Shown: positions 12,216 through 20,686, numbered from the stretch's first letter. The stretch is DNA of 32,226 bases from an uncultured Vampirovibrio sp. (GCA_910577635.1 CAJTNR010000025.1:1-32226), one strand, 5' to 3'. The notes: a model not told the origin generated them from the sequence alone. Numbers and translations are program-made.

Positions 12216-13469
12216 ATGGCAAAAATTTTATTGTATATAATAAAATCAGTCCCCGGGTGGATTGTTGTATGCATTATTCCTTTTATTAATTTGATTAGAA
12301 AAATTAAAAACAAAGCCCCTGTTCCTAAGGAAAAATTTTGTCAATTTGACTATCAAAACGATTCAAGTAAGCTTATTATGATCCACGGGGTTTCAGTCGG
12401 GGAGGTTTTGTCGCTTGAGAACTTAATTAGGGAAATAAAAAAACAGTTTCCTTCCTATAAACTTGTAATAACAACAGGTACACTGACAGGTCAGCAGTTA
12501 GCGCAGAAAAAATATGGCGTTTTCGCTGATTGTATAACTTATTTTCCTTTGGATTTTTACAAAAACACAAAAAAATTCTTAGAAAAAATCAATCCAAGTG
12601 TAATATTGATTGCTGAAACTGAACTTTGGCCTAATTTTTGTTTTTGTGCGTATGAAAAAAATATTCCTCTTTATTTAATCAATGCAAGGATATCTGATAA
12701 GTCATATCCTAGTTATTTAAAAATCAAAGAGTTTACAAAACTAATTCTTGAGTGTTTTTCGGGGGTTTTTTGCCAGAGTGAAATTGATAAGAAGCGTTTT
12801 ATCGCTCTTGGCGCAAAAAAAGACTCAACTCTTGTTATGAAGAATTTGAAATTTGAAATTGAAAAAAAAGAATGTGATATTGATTTAAAAAAAGGCGATT
12901 CAAAGCTTTTGATTGCTGCTTCGACTCATAAGGGTGAAGAGGAAATTGTTGTTCGAACTTATAAAAAACTAAAAGAAAAAGTTTCAAACCTTAAGCTATT
13001 ATTAGCTCCAAGGCACTTAACAAGAGTTGAATCGGTTGTAAAAATCCTAAATAACAATTCACTAAACTTTGGTTATAGAACAAAAAACGATGATTTTTCA
13101 ACTAAAGATGTCCTTCTTCTTGATACCTTAGGAGAGCTCTCTAAAACTTATAAACTATGCGATATTGCTTTTATTGGCGGTAGTTTCAATAAAACCGGAG
13201 GGCATAACCCCTTAGAAGCTGCAATTTTTTCTAAACCCACAGTGTCAGGTCCTTGTATTAAAAATTTTCGAGATATTTATTCGATTCTTGAAAACGACGG
13301 AGCATCTTTTGTTGTGAAGAACGAAAAAGAATTATACAATACTTTAGAAAAATTATTCTTAGATGAAGCTTTCTATTCAAATTCTCAACAAAACTGCAAA
13401 AAGTGCTTTTCTAATCAACAAGGAGCACTCAAGTTTGTTGTTAATGAACTAAAAAAGATTATTAATTAA
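12216..13469 (+). CDS. waaA: 3-deoxy-D-manno-octulosonic acid transferase
   Basis: This enzyme transfers Kdo from CMP-Kdo to the lipid A precursor on the inner face of the cytoplasmic membrane. The 417-residue protein shows a hydrophobic N-terminal anchor, then HGVSVGEVLSLE near 58-69 with the catalytic Glu, TTGTLTG, YFPLDF, the signature AETELWPN, NARIS, and CQSEIDKKRF. The C-terminal GT-B half has ASTHKGEEE, LLAPRHLTR, LGELSKTYKLCDIAFIGGS, GGHNPLEAA and GPCIKNF. All of these are WaaA hallmarks, so the cell makes LPS. It converges with the calpain-like gene: the stops of both lie in one 8-bp palindrome, TTAATTAA (13462-13469), with no terminator between them. The number of Kdo residues added cannot be told. 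Confidence 0.95.
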   Translation: MAKILLYIIKSVPGWIVVCIIPFINLIRKIKNKAPVPKEKFCQFDYQNDSSKLIMIHGVSVGEVLSLENLIREIKKQFPSYKLVITTGTLTGQQLAQKKYGVFADCITYFPLDFYKNTKKFLEKINPSVILIAETELWPNFCFCAYEKNIPLYLINARISDKSYPSYLKIKEFTKLILECFSGVFCQSEIDKKRFIALGAKKDSTLVMKNLKFEIEKKECDIDLKKGDSKLLIAASTHKGEEEIVVRTYKKLKEKVSNLKLLLAPRHLTRVESVVKILNNNSLNFGYRTKNDDFSTKDVLLLDTLGELSKTYKLCDIAFIGGSFNKTGGHNPLEAAIFSKPTVSGPCIKNFRDIYSILENDGASFVVKNEKELYNTLEKLFLDEAFYSNSQQNCKKCFSNQQGALKFVVNELKKIIN

Positions 13470-15048
13470 ACTTAGCTATTACAATTGCACTAAACAAGTC
13501 TTTAAGTTTGTCTTTATTAACAACAACTTTATTTGAAACATTATGGGGGTTGATTATCGCAAATTTGTCATTATTATCTTTAAATATAATATAGGAATGT
13601 CCGCTAATAATATCATAGCGCTTGTTTTCTTTATTGGCAGTTGCAGTTGCAACAAAATAAGAGTTAAAAGTTTTTAAACTCAGGATATCATCTAATAATT
13701 CGTTATTTTCATCATCAAAAAAGACATTGTTCTGTATTTTAAGATTGTCAAATACTTCATAAGAACAGCCCCCGTCTAAATAATCGGTTTCAACTTCATC
13801 AACAAGGCTATTAAAACACTCTTTGGGGATTATTCCTACCAAATTGCAGCAAGAAAGATTATTTTTTACACTATAATCAATATTTCTCTTAAGAATCAAA
13901 GAAAGATACTCCCCTAGCTTGCTATAAGGCTGCGTTCTTAAATAAGCCAGCTTATTTTGCAGCTGTTGTAATTCTTTAATTTCAATTTTTTGATTAAAAG
14001 AAAGCGTTTTATTAAAAAGTTCTTCTTCATTGTCAATTCTGCCCAGTATATTTAAAAATAACCCCATTTCTTTGCGCTCAATAGCAGGGGTTTCTAAATT
14101 ATCTGCATTAAGTGATTTTTTGTAATATTTAACTATCTCTTTTTCGGCTTGTTTTTCGATATATTGCCGATAAAGAAATTCAAGAAGTTTCATTGCTTCA
14201 AATTGATTTGCATAATATTTTTTATTGTTTTTATATTCTTTCTTAAATTTATTCAATATATCCTGCAGCTCAAAATCATTTTTATATTTTTTTGCAACCC
14301 CATTATCTTCTTTTTTGTATCCGCAAATGCAGCTATCGATAGTTCCATCATTGTTTTCTTTAAACATTTTAAGAATAATATGTCTTGAAAAAGGATTATT
14401 GTACAAACTATAAAGTGCGCTTAATAAAAAACAATCACCATTGCTTCCTTGCATAAGTGCAAATTTTTGCATTGGAGCAAAAAGTTTTAAATAGGTTTTA
14501 GGGCTTATAAAAAGTTCTTCTAATGAGTCTTTAGAAGTTTTAATAGAAATTTTTTCATTATTTTTAATTATACAAACATCCCCTGGATGAAGTTTTTGTA
14601 TTGCTTCTTTTTTTGATTCATAATAAGGTACAAATGTTTTTTCAATCAGGGTTTTATTGTTTTTAATTCTATATACACTATCAATGTCTTTTATAAAATT
14701 CTTTTGCAGTTTTGCTTTTTTGCTTTTTTGAACAATGGTTCCTGGATTAAGTTTTCTATCTTGAATTAATTCAAGCATCATCTCGCAATAAGATGAATCA
14801 ATTCCTCCTGTGCTTAGTTTGTTTTGAATTTTGTCAATTTCTTCTTTTTTTACGCCAATAAGAGTGGAGCTTATATTTAGCTTAGAAAGCATTGTTAGGA
14901 ATTTATCAAGAGAAATTTTGCCTTTTGCAAATTGCAATAAAACAGGAAAAGATGAGTCAATGTATGGAATTTTTTCTTTAAAGGAAGCGATTTGTTCATA
15001 AGTATCGCTATTTTGCTTTTTTAATTCTTTAATTAAACTAAAAGTCAA
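13462..15048 (-). CDS. Calpain-like (C2 family) cysteine protease
   Basis: A 528-residue protein whose core fits the papain-fold calpain domain. ALMQGSNGDCFLLSALYSLY at 197-216 matches the calpain QGxxGDCWFL motif with catalytic Cys206. The C-terminal SGHSYIIFKDN and FAIINPHN supply His484 and Asn500, as in calpain GHAY and NPWG. Between them lies a long helical insert of about 270 residues without recognisable features; the first 150 residues are also unassigned. There is no signal peptide or membrane segment. The TTG start at 15048 has no ribosome binding site. An ATG at 15104 with AGGGG 11 nt upstream would be natural, but its frame is broken by a C8 tract at 15078-15085; one extra C would join it to this gene. 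Classification by motif is good; substrate and targeting are unknown. Confidence 0.75.
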   Translation of the reverse strand: MTFSLIKELKKQNSDTYEQIASFKEKIPYIDSSFPVLLQFAKGKISLDKFLTMLSKLNISSTLIGVKKEEIDKIQNKLSTGGIDSSYCEMMLELIQDRKLNPGTIVQKSKKAKLQKNFIKDIDSVYRIKNNKTLIEKTFVPYYESKKEAIQKLHPGDVCIIKNNEKISIKTSKDSLEELFISPKTYLKLFAPMQKFALMQGSNGDCFLLSALYSLYNNPFSRHIILKMFKENNDGTIDSCICGYKKEDNGVAKKYKNDFELQDILNKFKKEYKNNKKYYANQFEAMKLLEFLYRQYIEKQAEKEIVKYYKKSLNADNLETPAIERKEMGLFLNILGRIDNEEELFNKTLSFNQKIEIKELQQLQNKLAYLRTQPYSKLGEYLSLILKRNIDYSVKNNLSCCNLVGIIPKECFNSLVDEVETDYLDGGCSYEVFDNLKIQNNVFFDDENNELLDDILSLKTFNSYFVATATANKENKRYDIISGHSYIIFKDNNDKFAIINPHNVSNKVVVNKDKLKDLFSAIVIAKFN

Positions 15049-15077
15049 TCTTTCATTGTCTTTAGTATTTAAAGCGA

Positions 15078-15085
15078 GGGGGGGG
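15078..15085 (-). repeat. Homopolymer C8 (G8 on plus), possible phase-variation switch
   Basis: Eight C residues on the coding strand lie between an ATG with a ribosome binding site (15104) and the calpain-like frame. With eight C the ATG frame ends at a TAA (15069-15071) after 11 codons. With nine it reads MHSKYNTPPLALNTKDNERL and continues into the protease. Such a G/C run is striking in this AT-rich DNA. Confidence 0.75.
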
Positions 15086-15140
15086 TATTATATTTAGAGT
15101 GCATATCTAAACAGACCCCTTTGTTTTTATTTGGTGTCGA

Positions 15141-15146
15141 ATTATA
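15141..15146 (-). promoter_or_regulatory. Likely -10 box upstream of the calpain-like gene
   Basis: A perfect TATAAT on the minus strand lies about 30 nt upstream of the ATG at 15104. It predicts an mRNA start near 15134 that includes both that ATG and the C8 tract. The -35 is weak. Confidence 0.45.
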
Positions 15147-15226
15147 ATCTTTTTCAATATTTGCACAGAATTGTACTGGATTTATTCTCATAACATATTA
15201 AAACAGCTAAAGGATAGAATTTGTTC

Positions 15227-15823
15227 TTATTTTTTTTCAATTCTATCAACAATAACTTTCCTAAAAACCATAGCAGGATAATAATCAGGCGCAATGTCAA
15301 GAGTTTTATTAATACTATCTAAGGATTCTTTTAAATCATTAATTAAAAACTGACATTGAGATAGAATTAAAAACGCTTCAGGGTCTGAATAGAAAACCTG
15401 AAGACTTTTTTTGCAGAATGTTATAGCAAGACTAAAATAGCCGTTTGCAAAAAGTGCTCTTGCAATAAATTTATAAGATTCAGGGTTTGCCTGAACCAAA
15501 AATTCACAGCAGCTGACAAAGTTCTGCGACCATTCGATTAGTTCGTTTTCTAAAAAAAGATTAAGATAAACTTCTAAAAAAGCCCTTGTTTGAAAAAAAG
15601 AAGGCAATTTTTGAGTTCTTAAGTTAATTAAATCAAGAACAATAAGCCCCCAGTTTGATCCCAGGGAGTTTTTGTCCTTTTGCCAAAATTTTCTTGCGTT
15701 TTTTTCATCCTTTAATAATAAATAGCATAAGCCGGATTCATAGGATAAGTTGTTTTGTTTGAAAATATTAAGTGCACTTTTGTAGTCCTTTTTGTAGAAA
15801 TACTCTTTTGCCTTAGTTATCAT
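15227..15823 (-). CDS. TPR-like protein downstream of csrA
   Basis: A 198-residue, wholly alpha-helical, soluble protein with TPR-type helix pairs: AKEYFYKKDYKSALNIFKQ at 5-23, and near the end an ANGYFSLAITFCKKSLQVF segment followed by DPEAFLILSQCQFLINDLKE. The start overlaps the end of csrA by 11 nt in another frame, so the two are translationally coupled. TPR proteins serve as scaffolds or chaperones; a flagellar role is suggested only by its operon with fliW and csrA. No specific family is recognised. Confidence 0.7.
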   Translation of the reverse strand: MITKAKEYFYKKDYKSALNIFKQNNLSYESGLCYLLLKDEKNARKFWQKDKNSLGSNWGLIVLDLINLRTQKLPSFFQTRAFLEVYLNLFLENELIEWSQNFVSCCEFLVQANPESYKFIARALFANGYFSLAITFCKKSLQVFYSDPEAFLILSQCQFLINDLKESLDSINKTLDIAPDYYPAMVFRKVIVDRIEKK

Positions 15824-16079
15824 TGTGTCGAATTTTCTTTAATAAACTATAATCCTGTTTTTTGTTTGCACTTAAAGAACTTATTGTGCTAATTTCTGTG
15901 CTTTGAGCTTGTTTATTTGATTTTTTAATTTCCTGATAAATTTCTTCTCTATAAACAGAAACTGAGCTCGGGGCATTAATCCCGAGTTTAACAGCGTTTT
16001 TGTAACTATCCAGAATGACAATTTCAATATTGTCATTAATAATTAGTTTTTCATTAAGTTTTCTAGTTAGTATTAACAT
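15813..16079 (-). CDS. csrA: Carbon storage regulator CsrA
   Basis: CsrA is a dimeric RNA-binding protein that grips GGA motifs in mRNA leaders and blocks or stabilises them. MLILTRKLNEKLIINDNIEI at the start and APSSVSVYREEIYQEI near 36-51 are the conserved RNA-binding strands, with Arg6 and Arg44 in their usual places. The protein has 88 residues; the last 35 or so (Ser/Lys/Gln-rich, ending SLLKKIRHNDN) extend beyond most CsrA proteins, and tails of this kind are known to affect FliW binding. It sits 6 nt after fliW, the classic pair in flagellated bacteria that use protein rather than sRNA antagonists. The flagellin leader at the right end of the window is the expected target. Confidence 0.95.
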   Translation of the reverse strand: MLILTRKLNEKLIINDNIEIVILDSYKNAVKLGINAPSSVSVYREEIYQEIKKSNKQAQSTEISTISSLSANKKQDYSLLKKIRHNDN

Positions 16080-16085
16080 TGATTG

Positions 16086-16544
16086 CTATTCATCTTTAAA
16101 TAATCTGTATCTAACATCAAAATCCGTATTCTTTAATACAATCTGCATTGCTTTATTATTCTTAAGATTCACTACAATAGGAGCTAGCATATTAATTGTA
16201 GCTGCCTTAGGATCCGAAGAAGGAATATTTGCAATATTGAAAACAAAAACATCATCCGGATTCTCAATTTCAAGCTCCTCAGCTTCTTTATCAGGAATAT
16301 TAAAACTGTAGTCTATCTGAAAAAAACAGCACAAGGTAATTGGAAAGGCTAAATCTACTTGTTCAATTGATTGCAGCCATTTGAAGGGTGAATCAGGCTT
16401 GTAGTCAATTAGAGCATACTTGCTTAAGTCTTCAAAGCCAATAATAGGAGAAATGAAGTTGAAAATTACTTTTTTATCAATTTCCAGTTCTCCAAATTTT
16501 GTAGAATTTATCCTAACGGTATCTTTTTCGGTTGTTTCTATCAT
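16086..16544 (-). CDS. fliW: Flagellar assembly factor FliW
   Basis: FliW binds either flagellin or CsrA. When flagellin has been exported, FliW is freed and sequesters CsrA, which lifts repression of flagellin translation. The 152-residue beta-rich protein has FNFISPIIGFEDLSKYALID near 29-48 (the FPxGIxGFE region), FKWLQSIEQVDLAF and the conserved INMLAPIVVNLKNNKAMQIV near 117-136. The spacing and order with csrA (6 nt) is the standard arrangement. It starts 5 nt after the preceding secreted-protein gene. Confidence 0.93.
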   Translation of the reverse strand: MIETTEKDTVRINSTKFGELEIDKKVIFNFISPIIGFEDLSKYALIDYKPDSPFKWLQSIEQVDLAFPITLCCFFQIDYSFNIPDKEAEELEIENPDDVFVFNIANIPSSDPKAATINMLAPIVVNLKNNKAMQIVLKNTDFDVRYRLFKDE

Positions 16545-16549
16545 TTTTT

Positions 16550-17341
16550 TTATATTCCAAAATTCATTAAGTTGTTCTTAGGATCCAGCATTTGAGTGTA
16601 CAGAAGCATTTTTGCAGTTTCAGGATTTAAGTTTTTGCTAAACATTGCATTGTATAAATCCTCGTTTGAGTTTAAACCCAATAATGATTGTTGATTTTGG
16701 TATTGAAAGGGATTGAAACCGATTTTTGACAGTGTATTAAGAGCAGCTGCAATTTCTTCATTAGTTGGAGCCTCCCCTTGAGACTTCAATTGGTCAAGCT
16801 GTTTTTTTTCATACTCTTTTTTTTCAACTTCTCTTTTCATTCTTTCATTAGTAATTCTATCCGTTACGCTCGGGTGGAATTGTTTTCCTGATTGGATAAA
16901 TTGAGTCATATCATCAACTACAACTTCTTGTTTTTGTTCTCCTTCAACAGCAGGAGCTGCGCTGCATTCAGCAGAAGTTGGATTATTAAGGCAAGTAACT
17001 GCCAATTTTGAATAGTGGATTAAAGCTAAATTTTTGCTATTGTCAGAAACCTGTTTATACAGATCTTCTGCTTGTTTTTTGTATCCAAGCTGGGTGTAGC
17101 AGAGCGCCATATAATATTTAGCATAAAAATCATTCTTATTCTGCTTAACAATAGCTCTTAAACCCTGAAGTGCCCCAATATAGTTTTCTTTTCTATATTC
17201 TTTGATGCAAGCTCTCAGCGCAGGACTTGCGCTCGGTGCTTTAATATTTGCGTTTGTTTCAGCATTAGCCTGCACTTGATAGGAATTTGTAAGTGTTGAT
17301 ATTGCAATAGCTGCAAAAATAAGCATAATCATTTTTTTCAT
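16550..17341 (-). CDS. Secreted TPR-like hypothetical protein heading the fliW-csrA operon
   Basis: A 263-residue protein with a clear Sec signal peptide (MKKMIMLIFAAIAISTL, likely cleaved after VQA near residue 25). A TPR-like section follows (KEYRKENYIGALQGLRAIVK and FYAKYYMALCYTQLGYKKQA, about 48-92), then a charged helix MKREVEKKEYEKKQLDQLKS and a Gln/Asn-rich tail. No enzyme motif is seen. Being first in the operon with fliW and csrA, it may act in the periplasm on the flagellum or another envelope structure; that is inference. A possible -10 lies about 45 nt upstream. Confidence 0.7.
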   Translation of the reverse strand: MKKMIMLIFAAIAISTLTNSYQVQANAETNANIKAPSASPALRACIKEYRKENYIGALQGLRAIVKQNKNDFYAKYYMALCYTQLGYKKQAEDLYKQVSDNSKNLALIHYSKLAVTCLNNPTSAECSAAPAVEGEQKQEVVVDDMTQFIQSGKQFHPSVTDRITNERMKREVEKKEYEKKQLDQLKSQGEAPTNEEIAAALNTLSKIGFNPFQYQNQQSLLGLNSNEDLYNAMFSKNLNPETAKMLLYTQMLDPKNNLMNFGI

Positions 17342-17386
17342 AGTTGTTATACCCTCTGTTTAATCTTTCTCAACGTTTTTATTATT

Positions 17387-17392
17387 ATTATA
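17387..17392 (-). promoter_or_regulatory. Likely -10 box of the fliW-csrA operon
   Basis: A TATAAT on the minus strand lies 46 nt upstream of the ATG at 17341. The -35 region is weak, which may mean an activator or another sigma factor. Confidence 0.4.
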
Positions 17393-17444
17393 ACGCAATA
17401 AAAATAATTTACCTAAACAAAAATTAGTTTTTTCCTCTAAACAG

Positions 17445-17473
17445 TTGAATTAATAATTCGGCTGGGGTAGAAT
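17445..17473 (+). promoter_or_regulatory. Promoter of the XRE gene, leaderless
   Basis: TTGAAT (17445-17450), a 17-nt spacer and TAGAAT (17468-17473). Only seven bases separate the -10 from the ATG at 17481, so transcription should begin at or one base before the start codon. Confidence 0.65.
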
Positions 17474-17480
17474 TTTTGTA

Positions 17481-17696
17481 ATGAAAATAAAAATTAAAGA
17501 AACGGCTAAAGAAAAAAAGAACTATAGTCTCTATAAACTTGCTAAAGTGCTCAATTTACCAGAGCAAACAATTTATTCCTGGGCTAAAGGCAGAACACAG
17601 CCTTCCTATGCAAACCTAGACAGGCTTTGTGATGTATTGGAGTGCGGAATTGAAGATTTACTTGAGTGTGAGCCTGTTCAGAGTAAATTGTTTTAA
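17481..17696 (+). CDS. Small Cro/C1-type (XRE) HTH regulator
   Basis: A single-domain DNA-binding protein of 71 residues. YSLYKLAKVLNLPEQTIYSW, then AKGRTQPSYANLDRLCDVLE forms the five-helix HTH with the recognition helix PEQTIYSWAKG, and it ends with the usual CGIEDLLE segment. It lacks a ligand or dimerisation domain. No Shine-Dalgarno sequence exists because the promoter abuts the ATG. It lies between the divergent fliW operon and the Hyf-like operon, and could regulate either; the sequence does not tell which. Confidence 0.88.
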   Translation: MKIKIKETAKEKKNYSLYKLAKVLNLPEQTIYSWAKGRTQPSYANLDRLCDVLECGIEDLLECEPVQSKLF

Positions 17697-17784
17697 AATT
17701 TTTTATTAATCCCTCTTGATTATATTTTTTCTTTGATACAAAATTATTTCGTTGATTAAAAACAGGCATTAAAAACGAGGGAGT

Positions 17785-19755
17785 ATGCAAAACTATTTTA
17801 TTGGAATATTAATTCTACTTTTTAGCGGATTTTTTTCGCTGTTGATAAAAAACCAGACTTACAAGCTTCGAATAATTACGCTGGGAGTACTTATTGCCTC
17901 TTGTTTTACTGTTCAAGGAGCGCTATCGTGTGTTTTTGGCGGTAATAATACGGCAATATTCAACATTGGAGGAATATTCCAGAACACCAGGTTTACAATT
18001 GACTACCTGAGCGCCTTTTTTGTTATTTTTATTTCAATAATGTCTGCTCTTAGTATAGTTTATTCTAATGGATATTTAAAACCATATATTGCCAAAGGCA
18101 AGGATATAAGTGCTCATTGCGTATTTTTGACTTTATTAATATCTTCAATGCTTTTGGTGGTTTCGGTTTCTAATGCTTTGCTATTTTTGGTTATCTGGGA
18201 GTTAATGTCTTTATCTTCCTTTTTTCTTGTAATTTTTGAGCATGAAAAAAAAGAAGTGCTTCAAGCAGGAATTAAATATTTAATTTATATGCATATTAGT
18301 GTAGTTTTTATAATTCTTTTATTTGTAGTGCTTTCGCTCAATGCTTCAAGTCTTGATTTTGCGCACTTTGGCGAGGCTATAGCCGATAATGCAATTTTTG
18401 CTAATATTGTTTTTATTCTTGGCTTTATTGGTTTTGGAATAAAGGCAGGATTCGTTCCTTTTCACAACTGGCTCCCTGACGCTCATCCGGCTGCTCCAAG
18501 CCATGTTTCTTCTATGATGAGCGGGGTTATGATCAAAACAGGAATTTACGGGATTCTAAGAGTCTTATCTTTTATTGGCACTCCAGGGGTTGAAGCGGGA
18601 TATTTTGTATTAATAATTTCAATAATATCAGGGCTTTGGGGTGTTTTGTATGCAATTTGCCAGCATGATTTAAAAAAACTCCTTGCTTATCATAGTATTG
18701 AAAATATTGGTATTATTGGAATCGGTATAGCACTTGGAATGCTTGGTTTAGCTTATAATAATCATACAGTTGCAGTTTTAGGGTTTTCGGGAGGATTATT
18801 ACACATTCTCAATCATTCAATTTTCAAAGAACTGCTCTTTTTAGCTGCAGGCGCAGTTTATAATAAAGCTCATACAAGAAATATTGAACTACTGGGCGGC
18901 TTAGCTAAAAAAATGCCCTATACTGCAATTCTGTTTCTAATTGGAGCTATTGCAATCTGCGGTTTACCTCCTTTTAATGGTTTTGTTAGTGAATTTTTAA
19001 TTTACTTTTCAATGCTCAAAGGTCTTGCAATTCAAAACTTATCAATGTTTCTTGCAATGCTTCTATCCTTATGCGCCCTTGCTTTAATCGGCACAATGGC
19101 AATTTTGTGTTTTACAAAAGCTTTTGGAATCGTATTTTTGGGTGAAACCAGAGATCCTCAGGTTCAAGAAAGACTAGAAGAAGTCAACGGATGGTTTTTA
19201 TTCCCAATGGTTGTATTGGCCTTTTTTATTCTAATAATCGGGCTTTTTCCTGCTCAAACATTCATTGGATTATTGCTTCCTGTAAAAACTTTTATAGGAG
19301 TCTATGAATTTGATAATGTATTGCCTTTATTGCAAGTAATTTCAACCATTGCAGCAGTTTTAATTGTAGCAATATTTCTGCTTTATTTTATCAAGAAGAT
19401 TCTTTATAAAAACACTGAAAAACAACCAACCTGGGGCTGTGGATACAACAAAGGCACTCCTAGAATGCAATATAGTGCAACATCTTATGCATCTGTTTTT
19501 ATAAAAACTCTAATGCCTTTATTTAAACGTGTTGTGGATGTTAAAAAACCAAAAGTAATATTTCAGAAAGATGCACATTTTCATATGCATTTAGAAGATG
19601 TCGAGGAAGCATATTTTATTCATCCTGTTGTTAAGTCAATTGAAAAGTTCTTCGCGAAATTTGAGCGCATTCAAAACGGAAATATTCAAAGTTATATTCT
19701 TTATGGGTTGATATTCCTTGTTTTATCAATAATTGGTGTAGTTTTATTAGGGTAA
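17785..19755 (+). CDS. hyfB: Hydrogenase-4-like antiporter subunit HyfB
   Basis: A membrane subunit of the complex I/Mrp antiporter type, about sixteen helices in 656 residues. Conserved segments are LVIWELMSLSSFFLVIFEHE, FGIKAGFVPFHNWLPDAHPA with the channel lysine, and LKKLLAYHSIENIGIIGIG. After the last core helices comes TWGCGYNKGTPRMQYSATSY, a hallmark of HyfB/HycC C-termini that NuoL lacks. It probably moves protons or sodium ions, driven by the redox arm encoded downstream. It starts the operon, with GAGGGAG just before the ATG; hyfC follows 5 nt after its stop. Confidence 0.88.
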   Translation: MQNYFIGILILLFSGFFSLLIKNQTYKLRIITLGVLIASCFTVQGALSCVFGGNNTAIFNIGGIFQNTRFTIDYLSAFFVIFISIMSALSIVYSNGYLKPYIAKGKDISAHCVFLTLLISSMLLVVSVSNALLFLVIWELMSLSSFFLVIFEHEKKEVLQAGIKYLIYMHISVVFIILLFVVLSLNASSLDFAHFGEAIADNAIFANIVFILGFIGFGIKAGFVPFHNWLPDAHPAAPSHVSSMMSGVMIKTGIYGILRVLSFIGTPGVEAGYFVLIISIISGLWGVLYAICQHDLKKLLAYHSIENIGIIGIGIALGMLGLAYNNHTVAVLGFSGGLLHILNHSIFKELLFLAAGAVYNKAHTRNIELLGGLAKKMPYTAILFLIGAIAICGLPPFNGFVSEFLIYFSMLKGLAIQNLSMFLAMLLSLCALALIGTMAILCFTKAFGIVFLGETRDPQVQERLEEVNGWFLFPMVVLAFFILIIGLFPAQTFIGLLLPVKTFIGVYEFDNVLPLLQVISTIAAVLIVAIFLLYFIKKILYKNTEKQPTWGCGYNKGTPRMQYSATSYASVFIKTLMPLFKRVVDVKKPKVIFQKDAHFHMHLEDVEEAYFIHPVVKSIEKFFAKFERIQNGNIQSYILYGLIFLVLSIIGVVLLG

Positions 19756-19760
19756 GCAAA

Positions 19761-20684
19761 ATGAACATAATATATACAATTTTTAATATTCTAATTCTTT
19801 TAATCGCTCCTTTTTTTGTTTTGGGTCTTATTAAAAAAACAAAAGCTTTTTGGGGTGGAAGAAAAGGAGTTTCGATTTTTCAGCCTCTGTTTGATACAGT
19901 TAAACTATTCAAAAAAGACAGGGTTGTAAGTTCTTCGACAAGCTGGATTTTCGATTTTGCCCCTTGTGTAATTTTTGTTACAACTCTTTTTGCAGGGCTC
20001 TTTGCTCCAATTCTCGGGGGGTATTCAATAATTAATATTGAAGCTTCTTTTGTAGTTTTTTCATATATTCTTGGGTTGAACAAGTTTTTTGCCCTAATTT
20101 CAGCTCTTGATACAGCAAGCAGTTTTGAAGGTATGGGAGCCAGCAGGGAAGCTTGTTTTACTACAATAGTTGAGCCTGCCTTTTTTATGATTCTTGCTTC
20201 AACTATCGTTTTAAGCGGTAATTTGACCTTTTCTTCAATTCTTAATTTGATTAATATTTCAGGATCTTTCGGGATTTTGATTGTCTCAATAATTGCAGTT
20301 TCTTTATTTATAATGCTTCTTATCGAATGTTCAAGAGTTCCTGTGGATGATCCTACAACTCATTTGGAGCTTACAATGATCCATGAGGTTATGATTCTTG
20401 ATAATTCAGGAGTTGATTTAGCGCTTATAACCTGGGCAAGTGGCATAAAAATGGTTATTTTGATGTCTTTAATTGCAAATCTTATAATTCCTGCTAACTT
20501 ATCAATCGGATATACAATTCTTGTATTTTTAGCAGTTTTAGTTTTACTATCTATGATTCTGGCAACTCTTGAATCTGCAGTTGCAAGGCTTCGAATGAGC
20601 CATGTGTTTGAGTTTATTTTCGTTATGAATTCTTTAGCACTTGTAGCTGCTTCTTTGGTTGCAGTTAGAATTTACGGGGTGTAG
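19761..20684 (+). CDS. hyfC: Hydrogenase-4-like membrane subunit HyfC (NuoH-like)
   Basis: A 307-residue membrane protein of the NuoH/HycD family, which links the soluble redox module to the membrane pump. The signature ECSRVPVDDPTTHLELTMIH (187-206) with its acidic loop is intact, as is the FEGMGASREACFT loop. About eight helices are seen. It lies 5 nt after hyfB and 2 nt before the next gene. Confidence 0.9.
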   Translation: MNIIYTIFNILILLIAPFFVLGLIKKTKAFWGGRKGVSIFQPLFDTVKLFKKDRVVSSSTSWIFDFAPCVIFVTTLFAGLFAPILGGYSIINIEASFVVFSYILGLNKFFALISALDTASSFEGMGASREACFTTIVEPAFFMILASTIVLSGNLTFSSILNLINISGSFGILIVSIIAVSLFIMLLIECSRVPVDDPTTHLELTMIHEVMILDNSGVDLALITWASGIKMVILMSLIANLIIPANLSIGYTILVFLAVLVLLSMILATLESAVARLRMSHVFEFIFVMNSLALVAASLVAVRIYGV

Positions 20685-20686
20685 TT

